Assembly: GCA_026169045.1 (NCBI GenBank)
Contig: JAPFDH010000083.1
Span: 25,823 to 89,822, forward strand
DNA: 64,000 bases
Direction: 5' to 3'
From: Lachnospiraceae bacterium
Lineage (GTDB): Bacteria > Bacillota > Clostridia > Lachnospirales > Lachnospiraceae
Shown: piece after piece, positions 1 to 7,045 of the stretch
Layout: every line of letters begins with the position of its first letter
Numbering within the stretch: the first letter of the stretch is position 1
Program-made: the position numbers and the translations under genes
The notes under the pieces: generated by a model
Seen by the model: the letters and a program-made list of their open reading frames with translations, nothing else
Told to the model about the DNA's origin: nothing
The model's database searches: none

Positions 1-236
1 AAACATATACAGCTTCCATCAGAGAACTTTTGGAATATGGATATACCGATCATATGGAATACTACCATAGTCAGGCATTTAAAATTCATCGTGCACTCCC
101 GGAAAGCCGTTATATGTTTGATCTGGATTTGACAGATGATACAGCGGAACGGGAATGTGATTTTTATCATGTGGAAGTGGCACAGAAAAACAGACAATGG
201 GCGTATGTATCTCCTATTTTTGTAAATCGTAAATAG
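1..236 (+). CDS. C-terminal end of a truncated protein, possibly CehA/McbA-type PHP metallohydrolase
   Basis: The frame is open from base 3 to the TAG at 234-236, so the gene begins left of the window. An in-frame TTG at 30 has no ribosome site and is probably internal. The visible tail of about 77 residues ends in a beta-rich segment with CDFYHVEVAQKNRQWAYVSP. Endings of this kind (Y-x-V-x-V-x-Q-x-N-x-x-x-A-x-x-SPI) are typical of the C-terminus of CehA/McbA or DUF3604-type PHP hydrolases, from memory of the family. The catalytic part is outside the window, so the function is a guess. A 67-base gap separates it from the next gene on the same strand. Confidence 0.5.
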   Translation, partial: TYTASIRELLEYGYTDHMEYYHSQAFKIHRALPESRYMFDLDLTDDTAERECDFYHVEVAQKNRQWAYVSPIFVNRK

Positions 237-303
237 AGAGTTTTTCGGAAGAAGAGGCAGCAAAATAGTTTCGAATCTTGATTGGCAGAACAGGAGGAAG
301 AAG

Positions 304-795
304 ATGGATAAAAAAACGGAAGAGCATGGAATTGCTCCTGTTTATGATAAAAATTCCAAAATTTTAATTTTGGGGTCCTTTCCGTCAGTGAAATCCAGGG
401 AGACACATTTTTTTTACGGACATCCGCAAAATCGATTTTGGAAGGTACTTTCACAGATTTTGGAATGTGAACTTCCCATAACAGTTGAGGAAAAGAAAAA
501 AATGTTGTTATCTCATGGAATTGCAATATGGGATGTGATTGCCAGATGTGAGATTGCCGGATCCAGTGACAGCAGTATTGATCATGTGATTCCAAATGAT
601 TTGTCTTTGATTTTGAAAGAAGCACCGATAAAGGCAATTTTTACCAACGGAAAAAAAGCATATGAACTTTATGGAAAATACTGTCAGATGATGGTTGGGA
701 TGAAAGCGATACCTTTGCCTTCTACCAGTCCTGCCAATGCTGCTTACGGAATTCCCCGTTTATTGGAAGCATGGAAATGTATAAAAGAAGTATAA
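304..795 (+). CDS. DNA-deoxyinosine glycosylase (UDG superfamily, family 6)
   Basis: The 163-residue protein matches the length and motifs of hypoxanthine-DNA glycosylases, which excise deaminated adenine (and sometimes uracil) to start base excision repair in the cytoplasm. Residues 21-28 carry LILGSFPS, the superfamily motif A region with the GSFPS form of this family, followed by GHPQNRFW at about 39-46, where the Asn is expected in the active site. A C-terminal LPSTSPANA segment near residue 145 corresponds to motif B. The start is set by AGGAGG six bases upstream of ATG 304. It stands alone, with no repair partner beside it. Confidence 0.85.
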   Translation: MDKKTEEHGIAPVYDKNSKILILGSFPSVKSRETHFFYGHPQNRFWKVLSQILECELPITVEEKKKMLLSHGIAIWDVIARCEIAGSSDSSIDHVIPNDLSLILKEAPIKAIFTNGKKAYELYGKYCQMMVGMKAIPLPSTSPANAAYGIPRLLEAWKCIKEV

Positions 796-843
796 AGATG
801 TCAGAAACTATCTAAAAATTGATGGATTATTTCTTTATTTGAA

Positions 844-871
844 TTGACATTTTGAAAAGTTCGTGTATAAT
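844..871 (+). promoter_or_regulatory. Sigma-A type promoter for darA
   Basis: TTGACA at 844-849 and TATAAT at 866-871 are both consensus hexamers, spaced by 16 bases. They lie about 110 bases ahead of the darA start codon and after the stop of the glycosylase gene, so darA probably has its own strong promoter. Confidence 0.8.
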
Positions 872-984
872 GAACATATAGTAATTCATGTGAGTAAATC
901 GGATAAAAGTTGATAATAAGGAAATATCGTTTTATCAATTGGTTTTCCGGTTGGCAGCGGGGACTGAAAAAGGAGGTCTGTATT

Positions 985-1329
985 ATGAAGATGATTTATG
1001 CTATTGTGCATGCAGATGATAGTGATTTTGTAACTGAGACACTGAATCAAAATAAATTTTCTGTGACAAAGCTGGCTACGACAGGCGGATTCCTGAGAAA
1101 AGGCAACACGACACTGATGATTGTCACTGCCGATGAAAAAGTGGATAAAGTAATCGAGATTATAAAAAAAGAATGTGCAAAGAGAGAACAGGTAGCTGTG
1201 GAACAGCCATATTCCGATAACGGATTGAGTGGCGGAGGATTTGCCGGTGTGCCTTTGGTTCCGTTTACAGTGGAAGTGGGCGGTGCCACCATTATTGTAG
1301 TAAATGTGGAACAGTTCCTGAAAGTTTGA
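985..1329 (+). CDS. darA: Cyclic di-AMP receptor DarA/PstA (DUF970)
   Basis: This is a 114-residue PII-like protein. Members of the family form trimers that bind cyclic di-AMP; their downstream partner is not settled. The sequence shows the N-terminal beta strand MKMIYAIVHADD, a conserved ATTGGFLRKGNTT turn (about residues 32-44), the long flexible loop with PYSDNGLSGGGFAGVP, and the final VEVGGATIIVV strand, which is the DUF970 pattern. The start at 985 follows AAAGGAGG with good spacing; a longer frame to 910 is open but has no ribosome site. In many Firmicutes darA sits near tmk and holB; here it does not. Confidence 0.88.
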   Translation: MKMIYAIVHADDSDFVTETLNQNKFSVTKLATTGGFLRKGNTTLMIVTADEKVDKVIEIIKKECAKREQVAVEQPYSDNGLSGGGFAGVPLVPFTVEVGGATIIVVNVEQFLKV

Positions 1330-1505
1330 TAAATAAATTTAACGGCTTATAAGAACAGGAAATAGATGGGATGTCGAAGGATTTACATAGATCTTGGAAA
1401 ATAACGGGTTGATAACAGTGGGTTTATTCCGGGATTTGTGTGGATACGGAGACATCTCTTTTTTTGCATCGGGAAGTCAGAAACAAAAAAATAGAAAGGA
1501 TTGCC

Positions 1506-2690
1506 ATGAGAGATAAAATAAATGCTGAAGGGATTTTGCTTCGTATGGAACGTCTCAGACAGAAAAAAGAACAAAAAGAGATTTGTACGGGGATTTGTTC
1601 CGTCAGTACATTGTCAAAGATAGAGAACGGTAAACAAAAAGCAGATCCTGTGATGCTAAAAAAGCTATATCAGGAACTGGGAATTTCTTATCTGTCAGAT
1701 GAAACAGAGATCAATCGTATTCAGAACAGGATGAAACGTTTTTTTGAAGAATTTCAATACCAGAAAGAGCAGAGAGCATTTTACGAATTGAAAAAAGAAG
1801 AGGAAAAGATACGAAACAGTCCTCTTCTGGCTGATTGGATGGTAATCTGTGCCCTTGTGGAGAGAACGGGATTGGATGTCTTAAAAGAGTGTCAGAACTT
1901 TCTGAGCCGAAACCAATTGGGATGGTATTTTCTGGCGCTTAGTGAAGAAATGGGGGAGAATGCGATAGAGTTTGGAGAAGAGGCGGCAAGAATTCTTCAA
2001 AATAGTTTTTCTCAGGTAATGCTAATTCATATATTGTATGTCAAAGGAAGATACAGACAGGTATTGGAATGGGCGGATAAAGCGGTTGTGCAGGCCTTGG
2101 AGGAAGGAAACTTGTGGGCTTTGGCGGAGTGTTATAATATGAAAGGAACGGTTTATGCTTGTTTTAATATGGAAGACCTGATGCTGAAAGAATATGAGAG
2201 GGCAGCACATCTTTTGGAAGAAAGCCGTTGGGTAGAAAATTTGAGAAATATTTATTATAACATTGGAGCTACTTATCTGGGAATGGAGCAATATCAACAG
2301 GCAGAGTGGTATTTAAAGCGAGCCGAAGTCAGAAATAATTTTATGCTTTATCATAAGTTTGCATTGCTGTATTGCCGTACAGGACAGAAAAAGAAGGCAA
2401 GAGAAGCCTGGGAACGGATGAAAATTGCTGAGATCGATGGAATGCTGGAAGAGTTAAAAAATCCGATTTTGGAAATTACGCGTATGGAACTGGAGGGGGA
2501 AACGGAAAAAGAGGCTTATGTTGTTCAATTGGAAGCACTGATGAAAACATTTTATGAAAGAAAAATGTTTGGTTATATGATGTTTTTTCACAATCAGCTG
2601 CAGAATCAATATAAAACCAGAAGAATGTATCGCAAAGCATATTTGCTGGAACAGCTATTTTCTGATTTGCAGAGAAAAACGAACCTTTAA
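1506..2690 (+). CDS. XRE-family regulator with TPR-like C-terminal repeats (RRNPP-like)
   Basis: The 394-residue protein begins with a helix-turn-helix of the Cro/C1 type (about residues 8-60; SVSTLSKIENGKQKADP is the recognition-helix region). The remainder is all-helical with TPR-like motifs, for instance ALAECYNMKGTVYACF, NIYYNIGATYLGMEQYQQAE and FALLYCRTGQKKKAREAW. This architecture and length resemble RRNPP regulators (NprR, PlcR, Rgg), which sense short exported peptides. The start at ATG 1506 is preceded by AGAAAGGA; an upstream GTG at 1440 has no ribosome site. It precedes a tiny ORF and a two-gene ABC exporter, so control of that cassette is a reasonable inference. No ligand is proven. 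Confidence 0.8.
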   Translation: MRDKINAEGILLRMERLRQKKEQKEICTGICSVSTLSKIENGKQKADPVMLKKLYQELGISYLSDETEINRIQNRMKRFFEEFQYQKEQRAFYELKKEEEKIRNSPLLADWMVICALVERTGLDVLKECQNFLSRNQLGWYFLALSEEMGENAIEFGEEAARILQNSFSQVMLIHILYVKGRYRQVLEWADKAVVQALEEGNLWALAECYNMKGTVYACFNMEDLMLKEYERAAHLLEESRWVENLRNIYYNIGATYLGMEQYQQAEWYLKRAEVRNNFMLYHKFALLYCRTGQKKKAREAWERMKIAEIDGMLEELKNPILEITRMELEGETEKEAYVVQLEALMKTFYERKMFGYMMFFHNQLQNQYKTRRMYRKAYLLEQLFSDLQRKTNL

Positions 2691-2728
2691 TTATATAAAA
2701 TGTATCGCAATTTCGCAAAAAAGAGGAA

Positions 2729-2818
2729 ATGAAATTACTGAGAAACCATGGTATGATGAATGCACTGACAGAAAGCAGTGCAGAAATGGGGCAGATTATC
2801 ATGGCGGACAGAAAATAG
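2729..2818 (+). CDS. Candidate 29-residue peptide ORF
   Basis: ATG 2729 opens a 29-codon frame ending at TAG 2816-2818, just 10 bases before a strong terminator. The peptide starts MKLLRNHGMMNALT and ends with GQIIMADRK; it has basic ends but no clear hydrophobic signal sequence. AAGAGGA lies only one or two bases before the ATG, so spacing is poor; tandem ATGs at 2753 and 2756 are alternative starts. The position directly after an RRNPP-like regulator is where signal-peptide genes of such systems usually sit. A coding role is unproven; it may be only a leader or 3' untranslated region. Confidence 0.35.
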   Translation: MKLLRNHGMMNALTESSAEMGQIIMADRK

Positions 2819-2827
2819 TAAGGCTGT

Positions 2828-2877
2828 CAGCCGGATTGGGCACATGATATCACTGTGTCCGATCCGGTTGTTTTTTT
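2828..2877 (+). terminator. Strong Rho-independent terminator between the tiny ORF and the ABC genes
   Basis: The arms 2828-2844 and 2854-2870 pair over 17 positions (three of them G-U), with a 9-base loop, followed by seven T. It separates transcription of the regulator and tiny ORF from the ABC exporter genes downstream. Confidence 0.9.
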
Positions 2878-2926
2878 GTGCTGTCAGGAAAGAACAAACG
2901 TATCAATTGGATGGAAGGAGAATGGC

Positions 2927-4714
2927 ATGGAGGCAATCGGGTATCTGATAAGAAAAATAATTAAATATGATAAAGTTATGCTGTTTATGATTTTTATTTA
3001 TACAGTGGTTTCTGCGATTTATCCATTTATATGGGTATTGGTACCGTCAAGAATTTTGGGAACAGCGGGCGAACGAGAAATGGAATATCTGCTCATACTT
3101 CTTTTGGAAGCAGGAGCGGTAGCTGTGACAGCCAGTTTTTTGATGGCATTTTTAAATGGAAATTATCGGATGAGAATGAATCATGTCAGGTATTATCTGA
3201 TTCGCGATCTGATGCGGTATAGTTTGGAAATGCCCTATGAAAATACATTGGATGCGAAGAAATTAGATGATATTCAGCTGGCCAATGATTCTGTAACCAA
3301 TCCACAAAGCGGAGCAGGGGGAATTATCCTTACCATGATGCAGCTGTGGGGGGAACTGCTTTCGGTTATAGGGTTTATAGGATTGCTTTCGATTTTATCC
3401 TGGCAAGTGATGATTGTCCTGCTTTTTCTTGTCATACTGACATTTTTTCTGGGAGAAAAGTCTTCTCGCTATGAGTATCAGCTATGGGAAAAAAATCTGC
3501 CCATTTATCGGAAAAGAAAAGTATTGTTCCAATATAGCTTTGATCCGGAAAAACAAAAGGATATCCGCTCCTATGGATTAGCCGGTCTTTTGGAAGGCTA
3601 TATACAGAATTACAGAGAAGACAGTATGATTCTTATTGAGGCGGCCAGAAAAAAATCATTTGAAATGGAGGCGGGAATAGCCATTTTGGATTTTTTAAGA
3701 GATGGATTTTTGTATGGATGGCTGATTGTTCAATTTATTTCCGGAAAGATGGATATATCCCAGTTTTATCTTTATACTTCTGGTGTGATTTCTTTTGTGA
3801 TGTTAGCACAAAAGACAATGATGGATTTGGCAAAAATAAAAAAAGAAAGTGCCGAATTTAGCAATTATCAAAGGGTAATGAAGGATAAAAAGAAACAGGA
3901 GAATGGGGAACATAGAAAAATGATAGGAATCAGAGAACAAAAGGAAAAAGGAACGATTTGTTTTCGTGATGTCTGTTTTTCTTATCCGGGAAGCGAAAAA
4001 ATGGTATTGGACCATATCAATTTGACCATATGTTCCGGTGAAAAACTGGCATTGGTGGGAGAAAATGGTTCTGGAAAAAGTACATTGATTAAGTTGTTAT
4101 GTCGCCTTTATCGTCCTTCCCATGGAACGATTACTGTAAATGGGATCGATATTTGGGATTGGGATGAAGAGGAGTATATGAAATACATAAGTACCGTGTT
4201 TCAGGATGCTATGATATTTCCTTTTTCCTTGAAGGAAAATGTGTGTTTTGGCAGAGAAGAGGAAATGGTATGGGAACAGGTGTTAAAGCAGTCCGGTCTG
4301 GATGAAGTGATATCCCGGTTAAAGTATGGAACAAAGACCTCTATGCTACGTATTTTAGATGATGAAGGTGTGGATCTTTCAGGAGGAGAGAGACAGAAGC
4401 TGTTTTTGGCGAGAGCTCTGTACAGAAGCGAGAGTAAGATATTAATTTTGGATGAACCGACCGCAGCACTGGATTCTTTGGCGGAACGGCAGCTGTATGA
4501 ACAATATGGGAACATGACAAAAGGAAAAACAAGTATTTTTGTTTCCCATCGGTTGGCCAGCACAAAGTTTTGTGATCATATTGCGCTTTTACATAATGGG
4601 AGCATTTTGGAATATGGAACCCATGAGGAATTACTATCAGGAAATGGAATGTATCAAACGATTTACGAGATACAGGCAAAGTATTACAGAGAAAAAAAGA
4701 AGGAGACTATATGA
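2927..4714 (+). CDS. ABC exporter half-transporter, fused membrane and ATPase domains (first of pair)
   Basis: The 595-residue protein has an N-terminal ABC-exporter membrane domain with several hydrophobic helices (about residues 20-320) and a C-terminal nucleotide-binding domain. ATPase motifs are intact: Walker A GENGSGKST, Q-loop TVFQDAMIFPFS, signature LSGGERQ, Walker B ILILDEPTAALD and the H-loop FVSHR. ATG 2927 has GGAAGGAG six bases upstream; longer in-frame versions run through the preceding terminator and are unlikely. Its last bases overlap the next gene by four (ATGA), so the two are translationally coupled and probably form a heterodimer. Peptide or drug export are both possible. 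Confidence 0.9.
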   Translation: MEAIGYLIRKIIKYDKVMLFMIFIYTVVSAIYPFIWVLVPSRILGTAGEREMEYLLILLLEAGAVAVTASFLMAFLNGNYRMRMNHVRYYLIRDLMRYSLEMPYENTLDAKKLDDIQLANDSVTNPQSGAGGIILTMMQLWGELLSVIGFIGLLSILSWQVMIVLLFLVILTFFLGEKSSRYEYQLWEKNLPIYRKRKVLFQYSFDPEKQKDIRSYGLAGLLEGYIQNYREDSMILIEAARKKSFEMEAGIAILDFLRDGFLYGWLIVQFISGKMDISQFYLYTSGVISFVMLAQKTMMDLAKIKKESAEFSNYQRVMKDKKKQENGEHRKMIGIREQKEKGTICFRDVCFSYPGSEKMVLDHINLTICSGEKLALVGENGSGKSTLIKLLCRLYRPSHGTITVNGIDIWDWDEEEYMKYISTVFQDAMIFPFSLKENVCFGREEEMVWEQVLKQSGLDEVISRLKYGTKTSMLRILDDEGVDLSGGERQKLFLARALYRSESKILILDEPTAALDSLAERQLYEQYGNMTKGKTSIFVSHRLASTKFCDHIALLHNGSILEYGTHEELLSGNGMYQTIYEIQAKYYREKKKETI

Positions 4715-6510
4715 ACCATTGGAAGCAGATGTGGTATTGGATTGAGAAAAAAGAAACGGCATTGATTATCTGGATAATAGTTTCCTGCCTGGTGACAGGA
4801 ATCACACCGGTATTTGGAATTATAATGCCGAAAATTATGCTGGATGAACTTTTGGGAGAAAAAAATGAAAGAAAACTGATGGGAATGGTCGTTGTTTTGG
4901 CATTGGGAACATTGGTTTGTGCATTGGGAAAAGCGTTGTGTAAGAAAAAAACATCAAATCTGATGGAACAGTTTACCATGAAAATGGAAGAGGAAATAGG
5001 AAAAAAACCAGTTCATATCCCCCTCTCTGTCAGTGAAAAAAAGTCCAGTATGGATTTATACGAGAGGGGAAAATATGGATTACATGCATTGGAAGACTGG
5101 AACGTCAGTATACAGAAAATAGGTGGAGGAACCGTAACGTGTATTAGTTCCGGCGTTATTATTTTATCCAATCAGTGGTATCTGCTGTTCCTTTTGTTGG
5201 CAGTCAATGTATTCATGATACCATTTATGAAGAAGATGAAAGATCTGGAAGTGGATAATGCCAACAGAAGTGTTCCGGAAAATAGAGAGTTTCAATATTA
5301 TTGTTCCATTGCCTGTGATTTTCGTTATACGAAAGATTTAAAAATGTCTGGTGGAATTTCGTTTATGATGAAACGGGCTGAAGACAATATGAACCGAATA
5401 TTAAAAATGAATCATGTATATTTTACAAAAGTTGGATATTGCCAAGGAGCCATCGCTGCTGTGACGGAATTGGAAACGGCCATATTATTTGTTATACTGG
5501 GAATATTGCTTTATGCCGGAGGAATCAGTGTGGGAATGTTTACCATGCTCTATAATGCGTGCCGACAGTTTGGGCAGACATGGAATGGAATGATGACAGC
5601 AGGAAACCAAATGATTACCGATGGTATTTTACTGCAGCCCCTTATGGAATATTTGAATATGGAAGAGGAAGAAGAGGAAACAAAAGTAACAGAAGAAGTG
5701 AAAGTATGTATGGATCAGGCTCATAAAGGAATTTTGGAATGGGAATTTCGGGATGTGACATTTTCTTATCCGGGATCAGAAAAGACAAGTTTAAATCATT
5801 GTGATTTTCAAATTCATACAGGTGAAACCATTGCTTTAGTGGGAAAAAATGGAGCAGGGAAATCAACAATCGTAAAATTAATGTGCCGGTTTTATGAACC
5901 GCAAATGGGACAAATTCTATTAAATGGAGTGGATATTCGAAGCATTCCAAGAAAAGAATACAGAATGATTATTTCTCCCACCTTTCAGGATTTTCAGCTG
6001 TTGCCTTTTTCCATTGAAGAAAATATTTTATGTAAATGCCAAAAAGAGATTACAAAGGAAGAAAAAGAGAGGATGGAAGGAAAAGCGAGGCATTTGGATT
6101 TTTTCAGATGGGCAGATGCGTTGCCGGAGAAATTTTCCACTTACTTATCGAAGAATTTAACAGAGAATGGCGTGCTTCCATCGGGCGGGCTGGCACAGAA
6201 GATTGCGTTGGCTCGCTCTGTATGTCATAACGGAGGGATGATGATTATGGACGAACCCACGGCTGCTCTGGATCCGAGAAGTGAAGAAGATATTTTTACA
6301 CAGATGGGTGAAATTGCAAGAAATCGTACCAGCCTGTTTATTTCCCATCGTTTATCCAGTACCAGGCTGGCAGATCGTATTTTGGTAATGGAAAATGGGA
6401 AAATTGCGGAGAATGGCAGCCATGACTATTTAATGGAAAAGGCAGGGATATATTGGGAATTGTATGAGGTACAGGCATCCGCATACGGCTCGTTGTCTAC
6501 GCGTAAATAG
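4711..6510 (+). CDS. ABC exporter half-transporter with degenerate signature (second of pair)
   Basis: The 599-residue protein has the same layout as its neighbour: membrane domain to about residue 320, then an ATPase domain. Walker A is GKNGAGKST, Q-loop SPTFQDFQLLPFS, Walker B MMIMDEPTAALD, and H-loop FISHR. The ABC signature reads PSGGLAQ instead of LSGGQ, a departure often seen in one subunit of asymmetric heterodimeric exporters. The start codon overlaps the previous stop. The last seven codons before the terminal Lys (YGSLSTR) overlap a dispersed repeat shared exactly with 49873-49891, so the C-terminus may have been remodelled by repeat insertion. Confidence 0.9.
   Translation: MNHWKQMWYWIEKKETALIIWIIVSCLVTGITPVFGIIMPKIMLDELLGEKNERKLMGMVVVLALGTLVCALGKALCKKKTSNLMEQFTMKMEEEIGKKPVHIPLSVSEKKSSMDLYERGKYGLHALEDWNVSIQKIGGGTVTCISSGVIILSNQWYLLFLLLAVNVFMIPFMKKMKDLEVDNANRSVPENREFQYYCSIACDFRYTKDLKMSGGISFMMKRAEDNMNRILKMNHVYFTKVGYCQGAIAAVTELETAILFVILGILLYAGGISVGMFTMLYNACRQFGQTWNGMMTAGNQMITDGILLQPLMEYLNMEEEEEETKVTEEVKVCMDQAHKGILEWEFRDVTFSYPGSEKTSLNHCDFQIHTGETIALVGKNGAGKSTIVKLMCRFYEPQMGQILLNGVDIRSIPRKEYRMIISPTFQDFQLLPFSIEENILCKCQKEITKEEKERMEGKARHLDFFRWADALPEKFSTYLSKNLTENGVLPSGGLAQKIALARSVCHNGGMMIMDEPTAALDPRSEEDIFTQMGEIARNRTSLFISHRLSSTRLADRILVMENGKIAENGSHDYLMEKAGIYWELYEVQASAYGSLSTRK
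6485..6503 (-). repeat. Dispersed ~27-bp repeat, copy 1, inside the 3' end of an ABC gene
   Basis: Read on the minus strand, CGCGTAGACAACGAGCCGT is identical over 19 bases to 49873-49891 on the plus strand. A third relative at 35010-35036 differs only by transitions. Here the repeat codes for the final residues of the ABC transporter. Confidence 0.8.
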
Positions 6511-6514
6511 AAAA

Positions 6515-6552
6515 GAAACCGTATCCCGGGGTGTGAACCAGGATACGATTTC
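6515..6552 (+). terminator. Hairpin after the ABC exporter pair
   Basis: The arms 6515-6526 and 6541-6552 pair at 11 of 12 positions around a 14-base loop, starting five bases after the stop codon. The following TTCTTT is a weak U-tract, so termination may be partial and allow read-through into the tiny repeat units. Confidence 0.6.
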
Positions 6553-6563
6553 TTCTTTAAAAG

Positions 6564-6617
6564 GGGGGTGTATGAAAAAGTGATGTGTAATAGGCCTTCT
6601 GGCTTTTACAGTTATAA
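6564..6617 (+). repeat. Tandem 54-bp unit, copy 1
   Basis: This unit matches 6789-6842 at 53 of 54 positions. It contains GGGGGTGTATGAAAAAGTG, then the opening of a tiny frame. The short stem AGGCC/GGCTT with a four-base loop also occurs in both copies, so an RNA function cannot be excluded. After the unit the two copies diverge, then resemble each other again around TATGGCGGG. Confidence 0.85.
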
Positions 6618-6669
6618 GGATACAAAAAAAGTGTGTATATTTTATGGCGGGTTTTTGAAGTTTATCTAA
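6583..6669 (+). CDS. Candidate 28-residue peptide, copy 1
   Basis: ATG 6583 opens a 28-codon frame starting MCNRPSGFYSYK and ending YGGFLKFI. It has two Cys and many aromatic residues. A run of six G at 6563-6568 resembles a ribosome site but lies about 14 bases upstream, which is far. An intervening ATG at 6572 gives MKK and stops in TGATG, overlapping this start; that arrangement is the same in the second copy. I do not recognise the peptide. Its place right after an ABC exporter pair suggests a possible exported substrate, but translation is uncertain. Confidence 0.4.
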   Translation: MCNRPSGFYSYKDTKKVCIFYGGFLKFI

Positions 6670-6732
6670 AAAAAGTCTTTCTATTTTTTAAAGGGAATCG
6701 AAAAAAAATATGAATAAGCAAGGGCATTTGAC

Positions 6733-6776
6733 AAAAAAGGAAGGAACTCTTGATGGGGGGAGTTCCTTCCTTTTTT
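6733..6776 (+). terminator. Terminator between the two tandem units
   Basis: A perfect 17-bp inverted repeat (6733-6749 with 6760-6776), 10-base loop, with A-rich and T-rich ends, so it can work in both directions. It ends 12 bases before the second unit, leaving no room for a promoter in between. Confidence 0.9.
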
Positions 6777-6788
6777 ACAAAAATAAAA

Positions 6789-6842
6789 GGGGGTGTATGA
6801 AAAAGTGATGTGTAATAGGCCTTTTGGCTTTTACAGTTATAA
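6789..6842 (+). repeat. Tandem 54-bp unit, copy 2
   Basis: Second copy of the unit at 6564-6617, with one C-to-T difference that changes Ser to Phe in the tiny frame. The close identity points to a recent duplication. Confidence 0.85.
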
Positions 6843-6861
6843 ATATAACAATAAAATGTGA
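6808..6861 (+). CDS. Candidate 17-residue peptide, copy 2 (shortened)
   Basis: The frame begins MCNRPFGFYSYK, as in copy 1, but stops at TGA 6859-6861 where copy 1 has TGT (Cys). Beyond this stop the same frame continues as EIYGGILKEL and resembles the copy 1 tail YGGFLKFI. It is therefore either a truncated pseudo-copy, a shorter variant, or part of a non-coding repeat. The start spacing problem is the same as for copy 1. Confidence 0.3.
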   Translation: MCNRPFGFYSYKYNNKM

Positions 6862-6909
6862 GAAATATATGGCGGGATTTTGAAGGAATTGTGAAGAATG
6901 CCTACCTAT

Positions 6910-6977
6910 TTGACGGTTCTTTTCCCCAATTATAATATGAATATGCTATGTAAAACAGATAGGGTTTATGGTATACT
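6910..6977 (+). promoter_or_regulatory. Two candidate promoters for the esterase operon
   Basis: TTGACG 6910-6915 with TATAAT 6931-6936 has a short 15-base spacer. TGTAAA 6949-6954 with TATACT 6972-6977 has a 17-base spacer and a TGN extension before the -10. The second is about 70 bases ahead of the esterase start. The stretch 6670-7045 holds these promoters, the second tandem unit and a terminator, with no other gene seen. Confidence 0.55.
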
Positions 6978-7045
6978 GAATTTGGAATGAAATTTCTGAA
7001 GTGGAAGTGAGAACCTACGGTGATTGCAGAAAGGAAAAGAAGGTT

